Notes: generated by a model from the sequence alone, not told the origin. A DNA stretch of 64,000 nucleotides from DATBLE01 sp963791425 (GCA_963791425.1 CAWBSE010000003.1:930001-994000); one strand, 5' to 3'; shown: positions 27,523-36,532, counted from the stretch's first letter. Made by a program: numbers and translations.

Positions 27523-28913
27523 GCGAGCTCCCTGACGTCCGCCAGCCGGCCGGTGAGTGCCGCCGCGGCAGCAGTTGCCGGGCTGACCAGGTGCGTCCGG
27601 CCGCCGCGGCCCTGGCGCCCCTCGAAGTTCCGGTTCGACGTCGACGCGCAGCGCTCGCCCGGCGCGAGCACGTCCGGATTCATGCCGAGGCACATCGAGC
27701 AGCCGGCAAGCCGCCACTCGAACCCGGCGCGCTCGAACACCGCGTCGAGGCCCTCCTCCTGCGCCTGCCGCCGGACGGCCGCCGACCCGGGGACGACCAT
27801 CGCGCGTACCGACGGATGGACGCGGCGTCCGTCGACGATGCCGGCGACGAGCCGGAGATCCTCGATGCGGGCGTTCGTGCACGACCCGATGAAGACCCGG
27901 TCGACCGCGATCTCCGTGATCGGCGTTCCCGGCTCGAGCGCCATATAGGCGAGCGCGCGCTCGGCTGCGGCGCGATCCGCGGCATCCTCGAGCGCCCCCG
28001 GGTCGGGCACGACCCCGTCCACCGGCGCGACCATCCCCGGGTTCGTCCCCCAGGTCACCTGCGGCGCCAGCCCCGCGGCGTCGATCTCGACCTCGCGGTC
28101 GAACACGGCATCGTCGTCCGAGGGCAGCCCACGCCAGGCATCGAGCGCCCGCTCCCACGCCGCCCCGGACGGCGCGCCCGGCCGGCCCTCGAGGTACGCG
28201 AACGTCGTGTCGTCGGGCGCGACCAGCCCCGCGCGCGCACCGGCCTCGATCGACATGTTGCAGATCGTCATCCGACCTTCCATCGAGAGCCCGCGGACGA
28301 CCGCGCCGGCGTACTCGATCACGTACCCGACCCCGCCGGCGACGCCGATGCGGCCGATTGCGCCGAGGATCGCGTCCTTCGCGGTGACGCCCAGCGGCAG
28401 CTCGCCTTCGAAACGCACGCGCATCGTCTTCGGCCGGCGCTGCGGAAGCGTCTGGGTTGCGAGCACGTGCTCGACCTCCGACGTCCCGATCCCGAAGGCG
28501 AGCGCGCCGAAGGCCCCGTGCGTCGAGGTGTGGCTGTCACCGCACACGATCGTCATCCCCGGCTGCGTGACGCCGAGCTCGGGGCCGATCACGTGGACGA
28601 TCCCCTCGCGGCCGCTCCCGGTCGCGTAGAGCGGCACGCCGAACTCCTCGCAGTTGCGACGCAGCGCGTCGAGCTGGGCGCGCGCCAGCGGGTCGGTGAT
28701 CGGCCCTTCCAGCGTCGGGACGTTGTGGTCCATCGTCGCCAGCGAGCGGTCGGGCCGCCGCACGCGCCGACCCGCCAGCCGCAGCCCCTCGAACGCCTGC
28801 GGCGAGGTCACCTCGTGGATCAGGTGCAGGTCGACGTACAGCAGCGCCGGCTCGCCCGGCTCCTCGCGGACGACGTGCGCGTCCCAGACCCGCTCGAAGA
28901 GCGTCGCCGCCAC
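27519..28913 (-). CDS. leuC: 3-isopropylmalate dehydratase large subunit
   Basis: Aconitase-type [4Fe-4S] enzyme isomerising 2- to 3-isopropylmalate; 464 residues, GTG at 28913. The cluster cysteines are in IGSCTNARIEDL and CSMCLGMNPD; VCGDSHTSTHGAFGALAFGI is the substrate-loop signature. It follows pheA directly (pheA stop at 28914). Confidence 0.97.
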   Translation of the reverse strand: MAATLFERVWDAHVVREEPGEPALLYVDLHLIHEVTSPQAFEGLRLAGRRVRRPDRSLATMDHNVPTLEGPITDPLARAQLDALRRNCEEFGVPLYATGSGREGIVHVIGPELGVTQPGMTIVCGDSHTSTHGAFGALAFGIGTSEVEHVLATQTLPQRRPKTMRVRFEGELPLGVTAKDAILGAIGRIGVAGGVGYVIEYAGAVVRGLSMEGRMTICNMSIEAGARAGLVAPDDTTFAYLEGRPGAPSGAAWERALDAWRGLPSDDDAVFDREVEIDAAGLAPQVTWGTNPGMVAPVDGVVPDPGALEDAADRAAAERALAYMALEPGTPITEIAVDRVFIGSCTNARIEDLRLVAGIVDGRRVHPSVRAMVVPGSAAVRRQAQEEGLDAVFERAGFEWRLAGCSMCLGMNPDVLAPGERCASTSNRNFEGRQGRGGRTHLVSPATAAAAALTGRLADVRELA

Positions 28914-29751
28914 TCAGTCGACCTCTCCGCCGGCGGGGTACGAGCCGAACAGCTTCAGCTTCCGCGTCTGCGAGCGGACCTCGCGCAGTGCGCTCTGGAT
29001 CTCGTGGTCGAACGGGTGCCCGGCCAGGACGGCGTGGAAGCAGTAGCGCCACGACGTGTCGGGGATCGGGCGCGAGACGAGCTGGACGAGGTCGATGCCG
29101 TGCCGGGCGAACGGCTCGATCGCGCGGTGGAGCGCGCCCGGCCGGTGGTCGGTGACGAACGAGAACGCCGTGCGCCACTCCTCGTCGGTGCGGTCGAGCC
29201 GCGTGTGGGTGGCCACGGAGACGAAGCGTGTGTACGTCTCCGGGTGGTCGCCGACGTCGCCCGAGATCACGGTCAGACCGTACAACGCGGCGGCGCGCTC
29301 GCCTGCGATTGCCGCCTCCGCGGGATCACCGCGCTCCGCCACCTCGGCGGCGGCCTCGGCCGTGGTGCCCGCGGCGATCGCGGTCGCCCACGGCATCGCC
29401 GCGATCAGGCGGCGGCACTGGTCGAGGGCGGCCGGGTGCGAGCGGACGATCCGTGATCTGCTCCAGCGGTACCTGCTCGATCCCGAGCAGGCAGTGCCGG
29501 ACCCGCAGCACCGTCTGGTCGACGATCGACAGCGGCGACGCCTGGAGCAGGTCGTGCGTCTCGGCGATCGGCCCGACGAGCGTGCTCTCGATCGGGAGGA
29601 CGCCGAACTCGACCTCGCCCGCGACCGTCGCTTCCGCGACGGCGGTGAAGCTGGGCAGCGGAACGACGCGCGCCGGCGGCGCGAACAGCCGGTCGCACGC
29701 CGTCGCCGCGTGCGCGCCGTCTCGCCCGGCATAGGCGACGCTGACGCTCAC
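28914..29751 (-). CDS. pheA: Prephenate dehydratase (one frameshift)
   Basis: Converts prephenate to phenylpyruvate for phenylalanine. GTG at 29751 (SVSVAYAGRDGAHAATAC), then GEVEFGVLPIESTLVGPI and, in the shifted frame, VRSHPAALDQCRRLIAAMPW. The C-terminal ACT domain includes FVTDHRPGALHRAIEPFARH, the phenylalanine-binding GALHxAL-type motif for feedback inhibition. One extra base near 29449 breaks the frame between LEQIT and VVRSHP. Reconstructed length is about 279 residues. Confidence 0.92.
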
Positions 29752-29924
29752 CAGCGCCTCAGGCTGACGGCGATCGGCAGCTCGCAGCGCCTGCAGACCC
29801 GCATCGAGGCGCCGTGGCGCTCGGCGCGCTCGACGGACAGCGGGATCGCGCAGTTGCAGTAGTGGGCTGTGACCGGCGGAGGGCCGGTGGTCGAAATCGG
29901 GTGGGTGTTTGGTTCGGTGTGCAT
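29748..29924 (-). CDS. Small zinc-ribbon-like protein preceding pheA
   Basis: 58 residues, ATG at 29924, ending in a TGA that overlaps the pheA GTG, the same coupling seen throughout these operons. Four cysteines form CNC (HYCNCAIPL) and CRRC (VCRRCELPI) pairs about 20 residues apart, suggesting a zinc ribbon or a small metal-binding regulator. No family is recognised. An AAGGG-type SD lies just upstream. The overlap and Cys pattern make it a credible gene. Confidence 0.55.
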   Translation of the reverse strand: MHTEPNTHPISTTGPPPVTAHYCNCAIPLSVERAERHGASMRVCRRCELPIAVSLRRW

Positions 29925-29962
29925 TGCACCGCCCTTTCAAAGGGTCGAGCGTTTACAGGGAC

Positions 29963-30012
29963 TCCGCCTGGGAGTTGGCTAGCCGACGAGGGCGGAAGAA
30001 ACGCCGGCTAGC
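29963..30012 (-). promoter_or_regulatory. Leader dyad with possible pseudoknot upstream of pheA-leuCD
   Basis: On the transcribed strand GCTAGCCG (30012-30005) pairs with CGGCTAGC (29985-29978) around a 19-base loop. Loop bases UCCGCC (29996-29991) can pair with downstream GGCGGA (29968-29963). The 5' arm, extended, reads GCGCTAGCCGGC, identical over 12 bases to the gltB leader (51578-51589). The rest of the 29925-30114 gap shows no gene. Confidence 0.45.
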
Positions 30013-30114
30013 GCGTAAAGACGCGCGCGCCGAGATTCGCGAAAAGGAGAATCGAGCGGATTTCGCGGGCGCGCTGCATCGGAGAGAGAAGGGTAGGGGC
30101 GATCTTCGGATTCG

Positions 30115-31095
30115 TCAACGCTCGAGCGACTCGAGCACTGCGGTGGTCATGTCGGCCGTCGTCGCCGCGCCGCCGATGTCGGGTGTAGCTGCCCGCTCGA
30201 GCGCGTCTCCGACCGCCGCTTCGAGCCGGCGGGCCTCGTCGGCCCGGCCGAGGCCGTGGTCGAGCATCAGCGCCGCGGAGAGGAGCATCGCCGCCGGGTT
30301 TGCGATGCCCTGCCCCGCGATGTCCGGCGCCGAGCCGTGCACCGGCTCGAAGATCCCCGGCCCGTTGTCGCTGAGGCTGGCCGAGGCGGCGAGCCCGAGC
30401 CCGCCGGTGACCGCGCTCGCCTCGTCGGAGAGGATGTCGCCGAACATGTTCTCGGTGACGATCACGTCGAAGCGGTCGGGGTCGGTGACGAGCCGCATTG
30501 CCGCGGTGTCGACGAGGAGGTGCTCGAGTGCGACGTCGGGGTAGTCCGCGGCGACCTCGGTCACGACCCGGCGCCACATCCGCGACGTGTCGAGCACGTT
30601 GGCCTTGTCGACCGACGTGACGTGGCTGCGCCGGGTGCGCGCGATCTCGAAGCCGCGGCGGGCGATGCGCTCGACCTGGCTCGGGTGGTACTCCATCGTG
30701 TCGAAGACCGTCCCGTCCTCGCGCGTCCCTCTCGCGCCGAAGTAGATGCCGCCTACGAGCTCGCGGACGACGATGAGGTCGATCTCACCGTGTCGTGCCG
30801 GGCGGAGGTTCGCGTAGACGTCGAGCCCTTTGCGAATGACGAACAGCCCCTGCTCGGGGCGGACGTCCGCGGCGTCGAATTGCGGCAGCCCGACCGCGCC
30901 GAGTAGCACTGCGTCGGCGGCCAGGCAGGCGGCGAGCGTCTCGTCGGGACACGGTGTCCCGGTCGCGAGGATCGCTGCGCCGCCGAAGGGGTGGTCCTCG
31001 AAGTCGAGGTCGGGCGTGAGCACGGCGAGCACCTCGCGCGCCGCCGCGATCACCTCGGGGCCGATCCCGTCGCCGGGCAGACAGACGATCGTCAT
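30115..31095 (-). CDS. leuB: 3-isopropylmalate dehydrogenase
   Basis: Oxidative decarboxylase of leucine synthesis, 326 residues, ATG at 31095 overlapping the cobA stop. All catalytic motifs are intact: RPEQGLFVIRKGLDVYANLR, VVRELVGGIYFG, DKANVLDTSRMW, VTENMFGDILSDEASA and EPVHGSAPDIAGQGIANP. It is oddly the last gene of the sulfate-assimilation and sirohaem operon, whereas leuC and leuD lie in the next operon. Confidence 0.96.
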   Translation of the reverse strand: MTIVCLPGDGIGPEVIAAAREVLAVLTPDLDFEDHPFGGAAILATGTPCPDETLAACLAADAVLLGAVGLPQFDAADVRPEQGLFVIRKGLDVYANLRPARHGEIDLIVVRELVGGIYFGARGTREDGTVFDTMEYHPSQVERIARRGFEIARTRRSHVTSVDKANVLDTSRMWRRVVTEVAADYPDVALEHLLVDTAAMRLVTDPDRFDVIVTENMFGDILSDEASAVTGGLGLAASASLSDNGPGIFEPVHGSAPDIAGQGIANPAAMLLSAALMLDHGLGRADEARRLEAAVGDALERAATPDIGGAATTADMTTAVLESLER

Positions 31096-31802
31096 ACGGC
31101 CGTGAGTGTTCCACGCTCGGAGCCGATCCGCTCCGAGAGTGCGACGACGTCGCCGACGACGACGAGCGCCGGCGAGCGCAGCCCGGCGGCCGCCTCGGCG
31201 ATCCCGTCGAGGGACGAGACGGCGACCTCCTGGTCGGGGGTCGTCCCGCCGGAGATCACCGCGGCCGGGGTCCCCGGCGCGACTCCGTGCTCGACCAGGC
31301 CGCCGGCAATCTCCTCGAGCCGTGCGAGGCCCATGAAGAAGACGAGCGTGCCCTGCGTCCGGGCGAGCGACTCGAAGTCGAGAGGTCCCTGCCCGTTCAC
31401 GATCGTCACCTGCGACGAGACGCCTCGGTGCGTGACCGGGATCCCTGCCGACGCCGGAACCGCGCTCAGCGACGAGACGCCGGGAACGACCTCGAACGGC
31501 ACGCCGGCCTCGGCCAGCGCGAGCGCCTCCTCGCCGCCGCGCCCGAAGACGAACGGGTCGCCGCCTTTCAGGCGCACGACGTCGAGGCCGCGCCTCCCGT
31601 AGAGCACGAGCAGGTGGTTGATCTCGTCCTGCTCCAGCCGCTCGCGGCCGATGCGAACGGCGTCCGCCGGAGCCTCGTCGACGAGCTCGTCCGCAACGAG
31701 CGTGTCGTGGACGATGACGTCGCAGCGGCGGACGAGGTCGAGCCCGCGGGCCGTGATCAGCCCGGGGTCTCCGGGGCCGGCGCCCACGAGGAACACGGTC
31801 AC
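31092..31802 (-). CDS. cobA: Uroporphyrinogen-III C-methyltransferase
   Basis: SAM-dependent SUMT, 236 residues, GTG at 31802. FLVGAGPGDPGLITARGL opens the protein, with VVRLKGGDPFVFGRGGEE and GTLVFFMGLARLEEI. It makes precorrin-2, the precursor of sirohaem needed by the sulfite reductase encoded four genes upstream. There is no fused uroporphyrinogen synthase or CysG domain, so chelation is by the neighbour or a separate enzyme. Confidence 0.94.
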   Translation of the reverse strand: MTVFLVGAGPGDPGLITARGLDLVRRCDVIVHDTLVADELVDEAPADAVRIGRERLEQDEINHLLVLYGRRGLDVVRLKGGDPFVFGRGGEEALALAEAGVPFEVVPGVSSLSAVPASAGIPVTHRGVSSQVTIVNGQGPLDFESLARTQGTLVFFMGLARLEEIAGGLVEHGVAPGTPAAVISGGTTPDQEVAVSSLDGIAEAAAGLRSPALVVVGDVVALSERIGSERGTLTAV

Positions 31803-32359
31803 GACAGTGACTCCTCGACGAGCGCCTCGAAGAAGTCACGCCGCTCGCGGTACGAGCGGTAGTGGACGCGCACCCAGGGGCGGAGCTCACGCAGCCGCTC
31901 TGCCAGGGCGACGTGCTCCTCGTCGATCTGGGCGCCGAGGTCGTCGCGGAGCCGCTTCGCGAGGGCCGGTGACGCGCCGCCGGTCGAGACCGCAAGCGTG
32001 ATCGGGTCGCGCCGGTGGACGGCCGGGAGGATGAAGCTGCACAGCTCGGGGGTGTCGACCACGTTGCAGAACAGCGAGCGCTCCTCCGCGTCGCGGAAGA
32101 TGCGCCGGTTCAGCGAGCCGATCGAGGTCGCCGCGACGACGAGGATGTTCCCGTCCAGGTCGGCGGTCTCGTAGCGCTTGCGCCGCCAGCGGACCGGCAG
32201 CCGCTCCAGCTCCGGCTCGATCTGTGGGGCGACGACGGTGACGGCGGCGCCGCACTCGAGCAGCCCCTTCGCCTTCTCGAGCCCGACCGAGCCGCCGCCG
32301 ACGACGAGGACGTGGCGGCCGTCGAGGTCGAGGCACGCCATGTAGTAGTGCTTCTCCAC
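31799..32359 (-). CDS. Precorrin-2 dehydrogenase/sirohaem synthase N-terminal type
   Basis: 186 residues, GTG at 32359. Rossmann motif VLVVGGGSVGLEKAKGLLE, then FCNVVDTPELCSFILPA and ITLAVSTGGASPALAKRLR, all typical of CysG-N/Met8/SirC. It oxidises precorrin-2 to sirohydrochlorin using NAD and may insert iron. It overlaps cobA by four bases; together they supply sirohaem to sir. Confidence 0.93.
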   Translation of the reverse strand: MEKHYYMACLDLDGRHVLVVGGGSVGLEKAKGLLECGAAVTVVAPQIEPELERLPVRWRRKRYETADLDGNILVVAATSIGSLNRRIFRDAEERSLFCNVVDTPELCSFILPAVHRRDPITLAVSTGGASPALAKRLRDDLGAQIDEEHVALAERLRELRPWVRVHYRSYRERRDFFEALVEESLS

Positions 32360-32362
32360 CGC

Positions 32363-32818
32363 TTAGACTCCGACGCTCGCCAGCCGGGTTCCCTGCCGGT
32401 CGAGGCGCACCGAGAGCTCGACCTCGCCGGCCGAGAGCGACAGCGCAAAGGCGCCGGGGCCGACCGCGCGCAGCTCGATCGAGCCGAGCTCCTGGCCGAC
32501 GAGCGTGCGGAGCGCCTCGCTGACCTCGTTCGTGCTCTCGACGACGGCCGCGCCGCGCGGCAACCGGCGGTACAGCCCGAGCGCCGCCGTTTCGCCGCCG
32601 GGGCCGTAGAGCGCCCGGATCCGGCCGCTCTGCAGCCCGAGCTCGAGCAGCCCGTCGAGCGTGTCCGCGTCCTCCTCGCCGACCTCGCCCTCCGAGACGG
32701 CGGCGACCAGCGCGGCGAGCCGGTCGCGGTAGCCCTCGTCGACGGCCATCGCGCGCACGGCCTGCGCCTCGGCCAGCGCGACCTCCTGCGCCTCGCCGCG
32801 CAGCGTGACGCTACTCAT
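32363..32818 (-). CDS. Uncharacterised protein of the sulfate-assimilation operon
   Basis: 151 residues, ATG at 32818, overlapping cysH by eight bases and ending four bases before the cysG-like gene. The N-terminal half is helical and acidic (AVDEGYRDRLAALVAAVSEG, then EVGEEDADTLDGLLELGLQS). The C-terminal half alternates strands, ending ELSVRLDRQGTRLASVGV. No Cys and no known motif. The firm operon position suggests a role in sulfite reduction or sirohaem handling, but none can be assigned. Confidence 0.7.
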   Translation of the reverse strand: MSSVTLRGEAQEVALAEAQAVRAMAVDEGYRDRLAALVAAVSEGEVGEEDADTLDGLLELGLQSGRIRALYGPGGETAALGLYRRLPRGAAVVESTNEVSEALRTLVGQELGSIELRAVGPGAFALSLSAGEVELSVRLDRQGTRLASVGV

Positions 32819-33590
32819 CGCTGCCGCCGATCAGCGCGCGCAGCTCGTGCTCCAGTCCGCCCGTCTCGACGGCGCAGTGGATGCCGCACTCCTTCGGCGC
32901 GTTCTCTTCCCACCACCAGCGCCCGTCCCGCGCGGCCTCGCCGGGCGCGATCGCCCGCGTGCAGGGCGCGCAGCCGATCGACGTGTAGCCGCGGCCGTAC
33001 AGCGGGTGGTAGGGGACGCCGCGCTCGCGGACGTAGTCCCAGACTTCGTCCTCGGCCCATTCGGCGAGCGGGTTGAGCTTGACGATCGCGCCGTGGTCGT
33101 GGTCGATCTCGATCTTCCGGATGTCGGTGCGCGTGGCCCACTGGTCGCGGCGCAGGCCGGTGATCCAGGCGTCCAGCGTGGCCAGGTGCCGGGTGAGCGG
33201 CTGGACCTTGCGCACGTTGCAGCAGAGGAGCCGCTGCTCGACCTGGCGGTAGAAGAGGTTCGGTCCGTGGCGCCCGACCATCGCGCGCACCTGGGCGGCG
33301 TCGGGGGAGAGGAGCTCGAGCCGCAGTCCCGGGTAGCGGTCGCGGAGCTGCTCGATCAGCTCGTAGGTCTCCGCCGGAAGCCGGCCCGTATCGACGCTGA
33401 AGACCTGAATCTCGGGGTCGACTTCGTACGCCATGTCGAGCAACGCGACCCCGTCGATCTGGAATGCGGTCGAGAGCGCGATCCGCGGCGCGAACCGCTC
33501 GAAGGCCCATTCGAGCAGCTCCTGGGGCTCGGCCCCCTCGAACTCGACGGACAGCTCGCCCGCCTCCAGCTCGTCGATCAGATCGATCAT
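32811..33590 (-). CDS. cysH: Assimilatory APS reductase (Fe-S type CysH)
   Basis: Reduces adenylylsulfate to sulfite using thioredoxin; 259 residues, ATG at 33590 overlapping the sir stop. PP-loop-type region ALSTAFQIDGVALLDMAYEV, then the Cys pair in RLLCCNVRKVQPL, and the second cluster Cys in SIGCAPCTRAI. The catalytic Cys is in the C-terminal ECGIH. The CC/CxxC ligands mark the [4Fe-4S] APS-using class rather than PAPS reductase. Confidence 0.95.
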   Translation of the reverse strand: MIDLIDELEAGELSVEFEGAEPQELLEWAFERFAPRIALSTAFQIDGVALLDMAYEVDPEIQVFSVDTGRLPAETYELIEQLRDRYPGLRLELLSPDAAQVRAMVGRHGPNLFYRQVEQRLLCCNVRKVQPLTRHLATLDAWITGLRRDQWATRTDIRKIEIDHDHGAIVKLNPLAEWAEDEVWDYVRERGVPYHPLYGRGYTSIGCAPCTRAIAPGEAARDGRWWWEENAPKECGIHCAVETGGLEHELRALIGGSDE

Positions 33591-35230
33591 GCCGCCTCCT
33601 TCTCCTTCGTCCGGGCGGGCTCGCGGCCGGCGACGGCCCCGAGCTCGTCATCGCTCTTGCGGTCACAGAACGTGCGGAAGTCCTCGCCGTCGGCGCGCTC
33701 GGCCAGCCAGGCGCTGACGAGCCGCTCGACGGTGTCGTCGAGCTCCTCGGACGCAACGCGCCTGAACACGGGCCGCGCGACCCCCGCGTGCGGGCCGAGG
33801 CCGCCGCGCAGGAAGACGTCGTACGCCTGGTGGCGATGCCCCTCGTCGTCGCGGAGCGTCGTCCCCTGGAAGCCGATGTCGCCCACCCAGTGGTGCGCGC
33901 AGGCGTGCGGACAGCCGTCGAGGTGCAGCCGCAGGCCTGCAATGTCGTCGTCGAAGCGCTCCTCGAGCCGCTGGACGAGCCGGTCGAGGCGCGGTTTCGT
34001 CTCCGTGACGGAGTAGTTGCAATGCGGCTCGCCCGTGCAGGCGACCGACAGCGCGCGCACCGTGTTGACGTCGAGCGGAAAGCCGATCTCGCCGAGGCGC
34101 GCGACGGTCTCGTCGACACGCCCGTCGGGCACGTTCGTGACGATCAGGTTCTGCTGCCGCGTCAGCCGGACGTCCCCGCCGAGCGACTCGGCCAGATCGG
34201 CGAGCGCGATCATCTGGTTGCCGGAACAGAGCCCGACGTGCACCGGCACGCCGATGTACGACAGGCCGGCCTGCTGCTGCGGGTAGACACCGATGTGGTC
34301 GCGGAACTCGGTCACCGGCGCCAGCTGGTAGTCGGCCAGCTTCCGCCCGAGGCGCCGCTCGATCTCGTCTCGGATCCCCTCCGGCCCGTAGTCGTCGACC
34401 ATGAACTTCATCCGCGACTTCACGCGTGAGACCCGGTAGTGGAGGTCTTCCTTCCAGGCGTCCAGGAGCGCCCGCAGCACCTCGACCGCCTCTTCCTTCG
34501 GGACGAACACGTCCAGGTCGCGTGCGATCCGGGGCACGGACGAGAGCCCGCCCCCCACCTGGATCGCGAAGCCTTCGACGCCCTCGTGGACGACGCCGAT
34601 CAGCGAGATGCAGTTGATCTCCGGCGCGTTGCAGCGGCCGGGGCACGCCGCGATCGTGATCTTGTGCTTGCGCGGCAGGTTCGAGTACTCGGGGTTGCCG
34701 TAGAAGAACTCGGCCGCCTCGTCGACGATCGGCCGGGTGTCGAACAGCTCCTCGTGGTCGACGCCGGAGACCGGGCAGCCCGTGATGTTCCGGACCGCGT
34801 CGCCGCACCCGCCGGCGGAGGTCAGGCCCGCGGCGTGGAGCCGGTCGAAGACCTCCGGCAGCGCAGCGAGCTCGATCCAGTGCAGCTGGACGTTCTGCCG
34901 GGTCGACAGCTCGCCGTCGCCGCGTCCGAACGTGTTCGAGATCTCCCCGAGCGCGCGCAGGCCGGCTGGCGAGACGCGGCCGCCCGGGAGCTTGACCCGG
35001 AGCATGAACGTCCCGACCTTCGGCTTGTCGTGGTAGAGGCCCCACCACTTCAGCCGCACCATGTCCTCCTCCGGCATCTGCTCGTAGCCGGCAGCGATGA
35101 GGGCGGGCAGCTCGTCGAGGATCCCGAGCGGGCTCTTGTCGCGCTTGATGCGCTCGACGGGATTGCGCTTGTAGACGAGCTCCCAGTCCGGTTCCGGAGC
35201 GGGAGCCCGGGTGCGTGGCGAGGCGGTCAT
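33587..35230 (-). CDS. sir: Ferredoxin-dependent sulfite (or nitrite) reductase
   Basis: Sirohaem [4Fe-4S] enzyme, 547 residues, ATG at 35230. Cluster and sirohaem Cys lie in ACTGEPHCNYSVTETK (CxxxxxC) and DGCPHACAHHWVGDIG (CxxxC). N-terminal FMLRVKLPGGRVSPAGLRAL and ELSTRQNVQLHWIEL are typical of the NirA/Sir family. The context (cysH, sirohaem genes) favours sulfite over nitrite. First gene of the operon sir-cysH-orf-cysG(N)-cobA-leuB. Confidence 0.94.
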   Translation of the reverse strand: MTASPRTRAPAPEPDWELVYKRNPVERIKRDKSPLGILDELPALIAAGYEQMPEEDMVRLKWWGLYHDKPKVGTFMLRVKLPGGRVSPAGLRALGEISNTFGRGDGELSTRQNVQLHWIELAALPEVFDRLHAAGLTSAGGCGDAVRNITGCPVSGVDHEELFDTRPIVDEAAEFFYGNPEYSNLPRKHKITIAACPGRCNAPEINCISLIGVVHEGVEGFAIQVGGGLSSVPRIARDLDVFVPKEEAVEVLRALLDAWKEDLHYRVSRVKSRMKFMVDDYGPEGIRDEIERRLGRKLADYQLAPVTEFRDHIGVYPQQQAGLSYIGVPVHVGLCSGNQMIALADLAESLGGDVRLTRQQNLIVTNVPDGRVDETVARLGEIGFPLDVNTVRALSVACTGEPHCNYSVTETKPRLDRLVQRLEERFDDDIAGLRLHLDGCPHACAHHWVGDIGFQGTTLRDDEGHRHQAYDVFLRGGLGPHAGVARPVFRRVASEELDDTVERLVSAWLAERADGEDFRTFCDRKSDDELGAVAGREPARTKEKEAA

Positions 35231-35251
35231 CCGGGGACCTTACCGACTCAG

Positions 35252-35279
35252 CTTTACAAAGTAAAGCGACTTTGCAAAA
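35252..35279 (-). promoter_or_regulatory. Candidate operator repeats upstream of sir
   Basis: An AT-rich island in a GC-rich genome holds two near-identical 10-mers, CTTTACAAAG (35252-35261, a palindrome apart from its centre) and CTTTGCAAAA (35270-35279), 18 bp apart. The position about 20-50 bases upstream of the sir ATG fits a promoter with an overlapping regulator site for the sulfur operon. Confidence 0.45.
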
Positions 35280-35294
35280 CGAAGTCTTGGCTGT

Positions 35295-36513
35295 TCAGGC
35301 GGCTGCGAGCCGATCGAGGAGCGCGTCGGCGTCGGCAGCGATCCGCACCGGCTGCAGCCGGTGGGCCACCGGGCCGGGGGTCTTCAGGCCGTCCCCGGTG
35401 ACGAGCAGCACGACCCGGTCGTCCGGGCCGACCTGGCCTGCAGCGACCGCTTCGACGAGTGCGCCGAGCGTGACGCCGGCCGCCGTCTCGCCGAAGACAC
35501 CGCTCTGCTCGGCGAGCAGCGCCATGCTCTCGCCCACCGCCTCCTCGGCGACGGCGTGGATCGCGCCGCCGCTCGCCCGCGCGGTGGCGACCGCGAGGTC
35601 ACCGTCGGCCGGGCTCCCGATCGCGAGCGACCTGGCGACCGTGGCCGGTCGCACGGGCTTGACCGCTGCTCCGCCGTCGAACGCGGTCACGACCGGAGAG
35701 CAGCCCTCGGCCTGGCCGCCGACGAGCCGCGGGGCCGTGCCCTCGATCACCCCGAGCTCGAGCAGGTCGCCGAACCCCTGGTGCAGCTTGGTGTAGAGCG
35801 AGCCGGACGCGATCGGCGAGACGACGACGTCGGGCAGCTCCCAGCCGAGCTGCTCGGCGATCTCGTACGCGACCGTCTTCGAGCCCTCCGCGTAGTAGCT
35901 GCGCAGGCCGACGTTGACGAACGCCCAGGGCAGCTCGAACGAGAGCTCGATCGTCAGCCGGCTGCAGTCGTCGTAGGTGCCGTCGACGGCGTACAGCGTC
36001 GCGCCGTAGACCGCGGTCGCGGTCAGCTTCTCGGGCTCGAGGTCGGCCGGGCAGAACACGGCCGCGTCCATACCCTCCGCCGCGGCGCGCGCGGCGACGG
36101 CGTTGGCGAGGTTTCCGGTCGAGGAGCAGGCCAGCGTCGTGAAGCCGAGTTCCTGGGCCTTCGCCGCGGCGACCGCGACGACGCGGTCCTTGAACGAGTG
36201 CGTCGGGTTGGCGGTCTCCAGCTTCAGCCAGAGCTCGCCGACCCCGACCTCCTCGGCCAGGCGCGGGGCCTGGACGAGCGGGGTCAGGCCGGGGGCGAGC
36301 CGCTGCTCGGCCGGCGCGTCGACCGGCAGGAGCGGCGCGTAGCGCCAGAGCGACGGCGGCCCTGCGGCGATCGCCTCACGGGTGACGGTGCGGGCCAGTT
36401 CGGCGCGGTCGTAGATCGGGATCGAGTGGCCCCCAGCAGCGCGAACAGACGCCGACGGCCTCGAGGGGATGGTCGGTTTCGCAGTTGCGGCAGCGAAGTG
36501 CGGTGGCGGACAA
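35295..36513 (-). CDS. thrC: Threonine synthase (one frameshift)
   Basis: PLP enzyme forming threonine from O-phosphohomoserine. The TTG at 36513 is chosen because AAGGAG lies six bases upstream. An N-terminal zinc-ribbon-like segment (CRNCETDHP, GVCSRCWG) is followed by the PLP site NPTHSFKDRVVAVAAAKA and CSSTGNLANAVAARAA, then ISPIASGSL-type loops. One extra base near 36421 shifts the frame between GPLDP and IYDRAELAR. Reconstructed length is about 405 residues. A SAM-I riboswitch lies in its leader. Confidence 0.92.
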
Positions 36514-36532
36514 TGGAATCTCCTTCCCTTTC

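Noticed and set aside
27591..29456. 621-codon open frame on the plus strand
   Set aside because: Lies opposite leuC and pheA, with Arg/His/Asp-rich nonsense composition.
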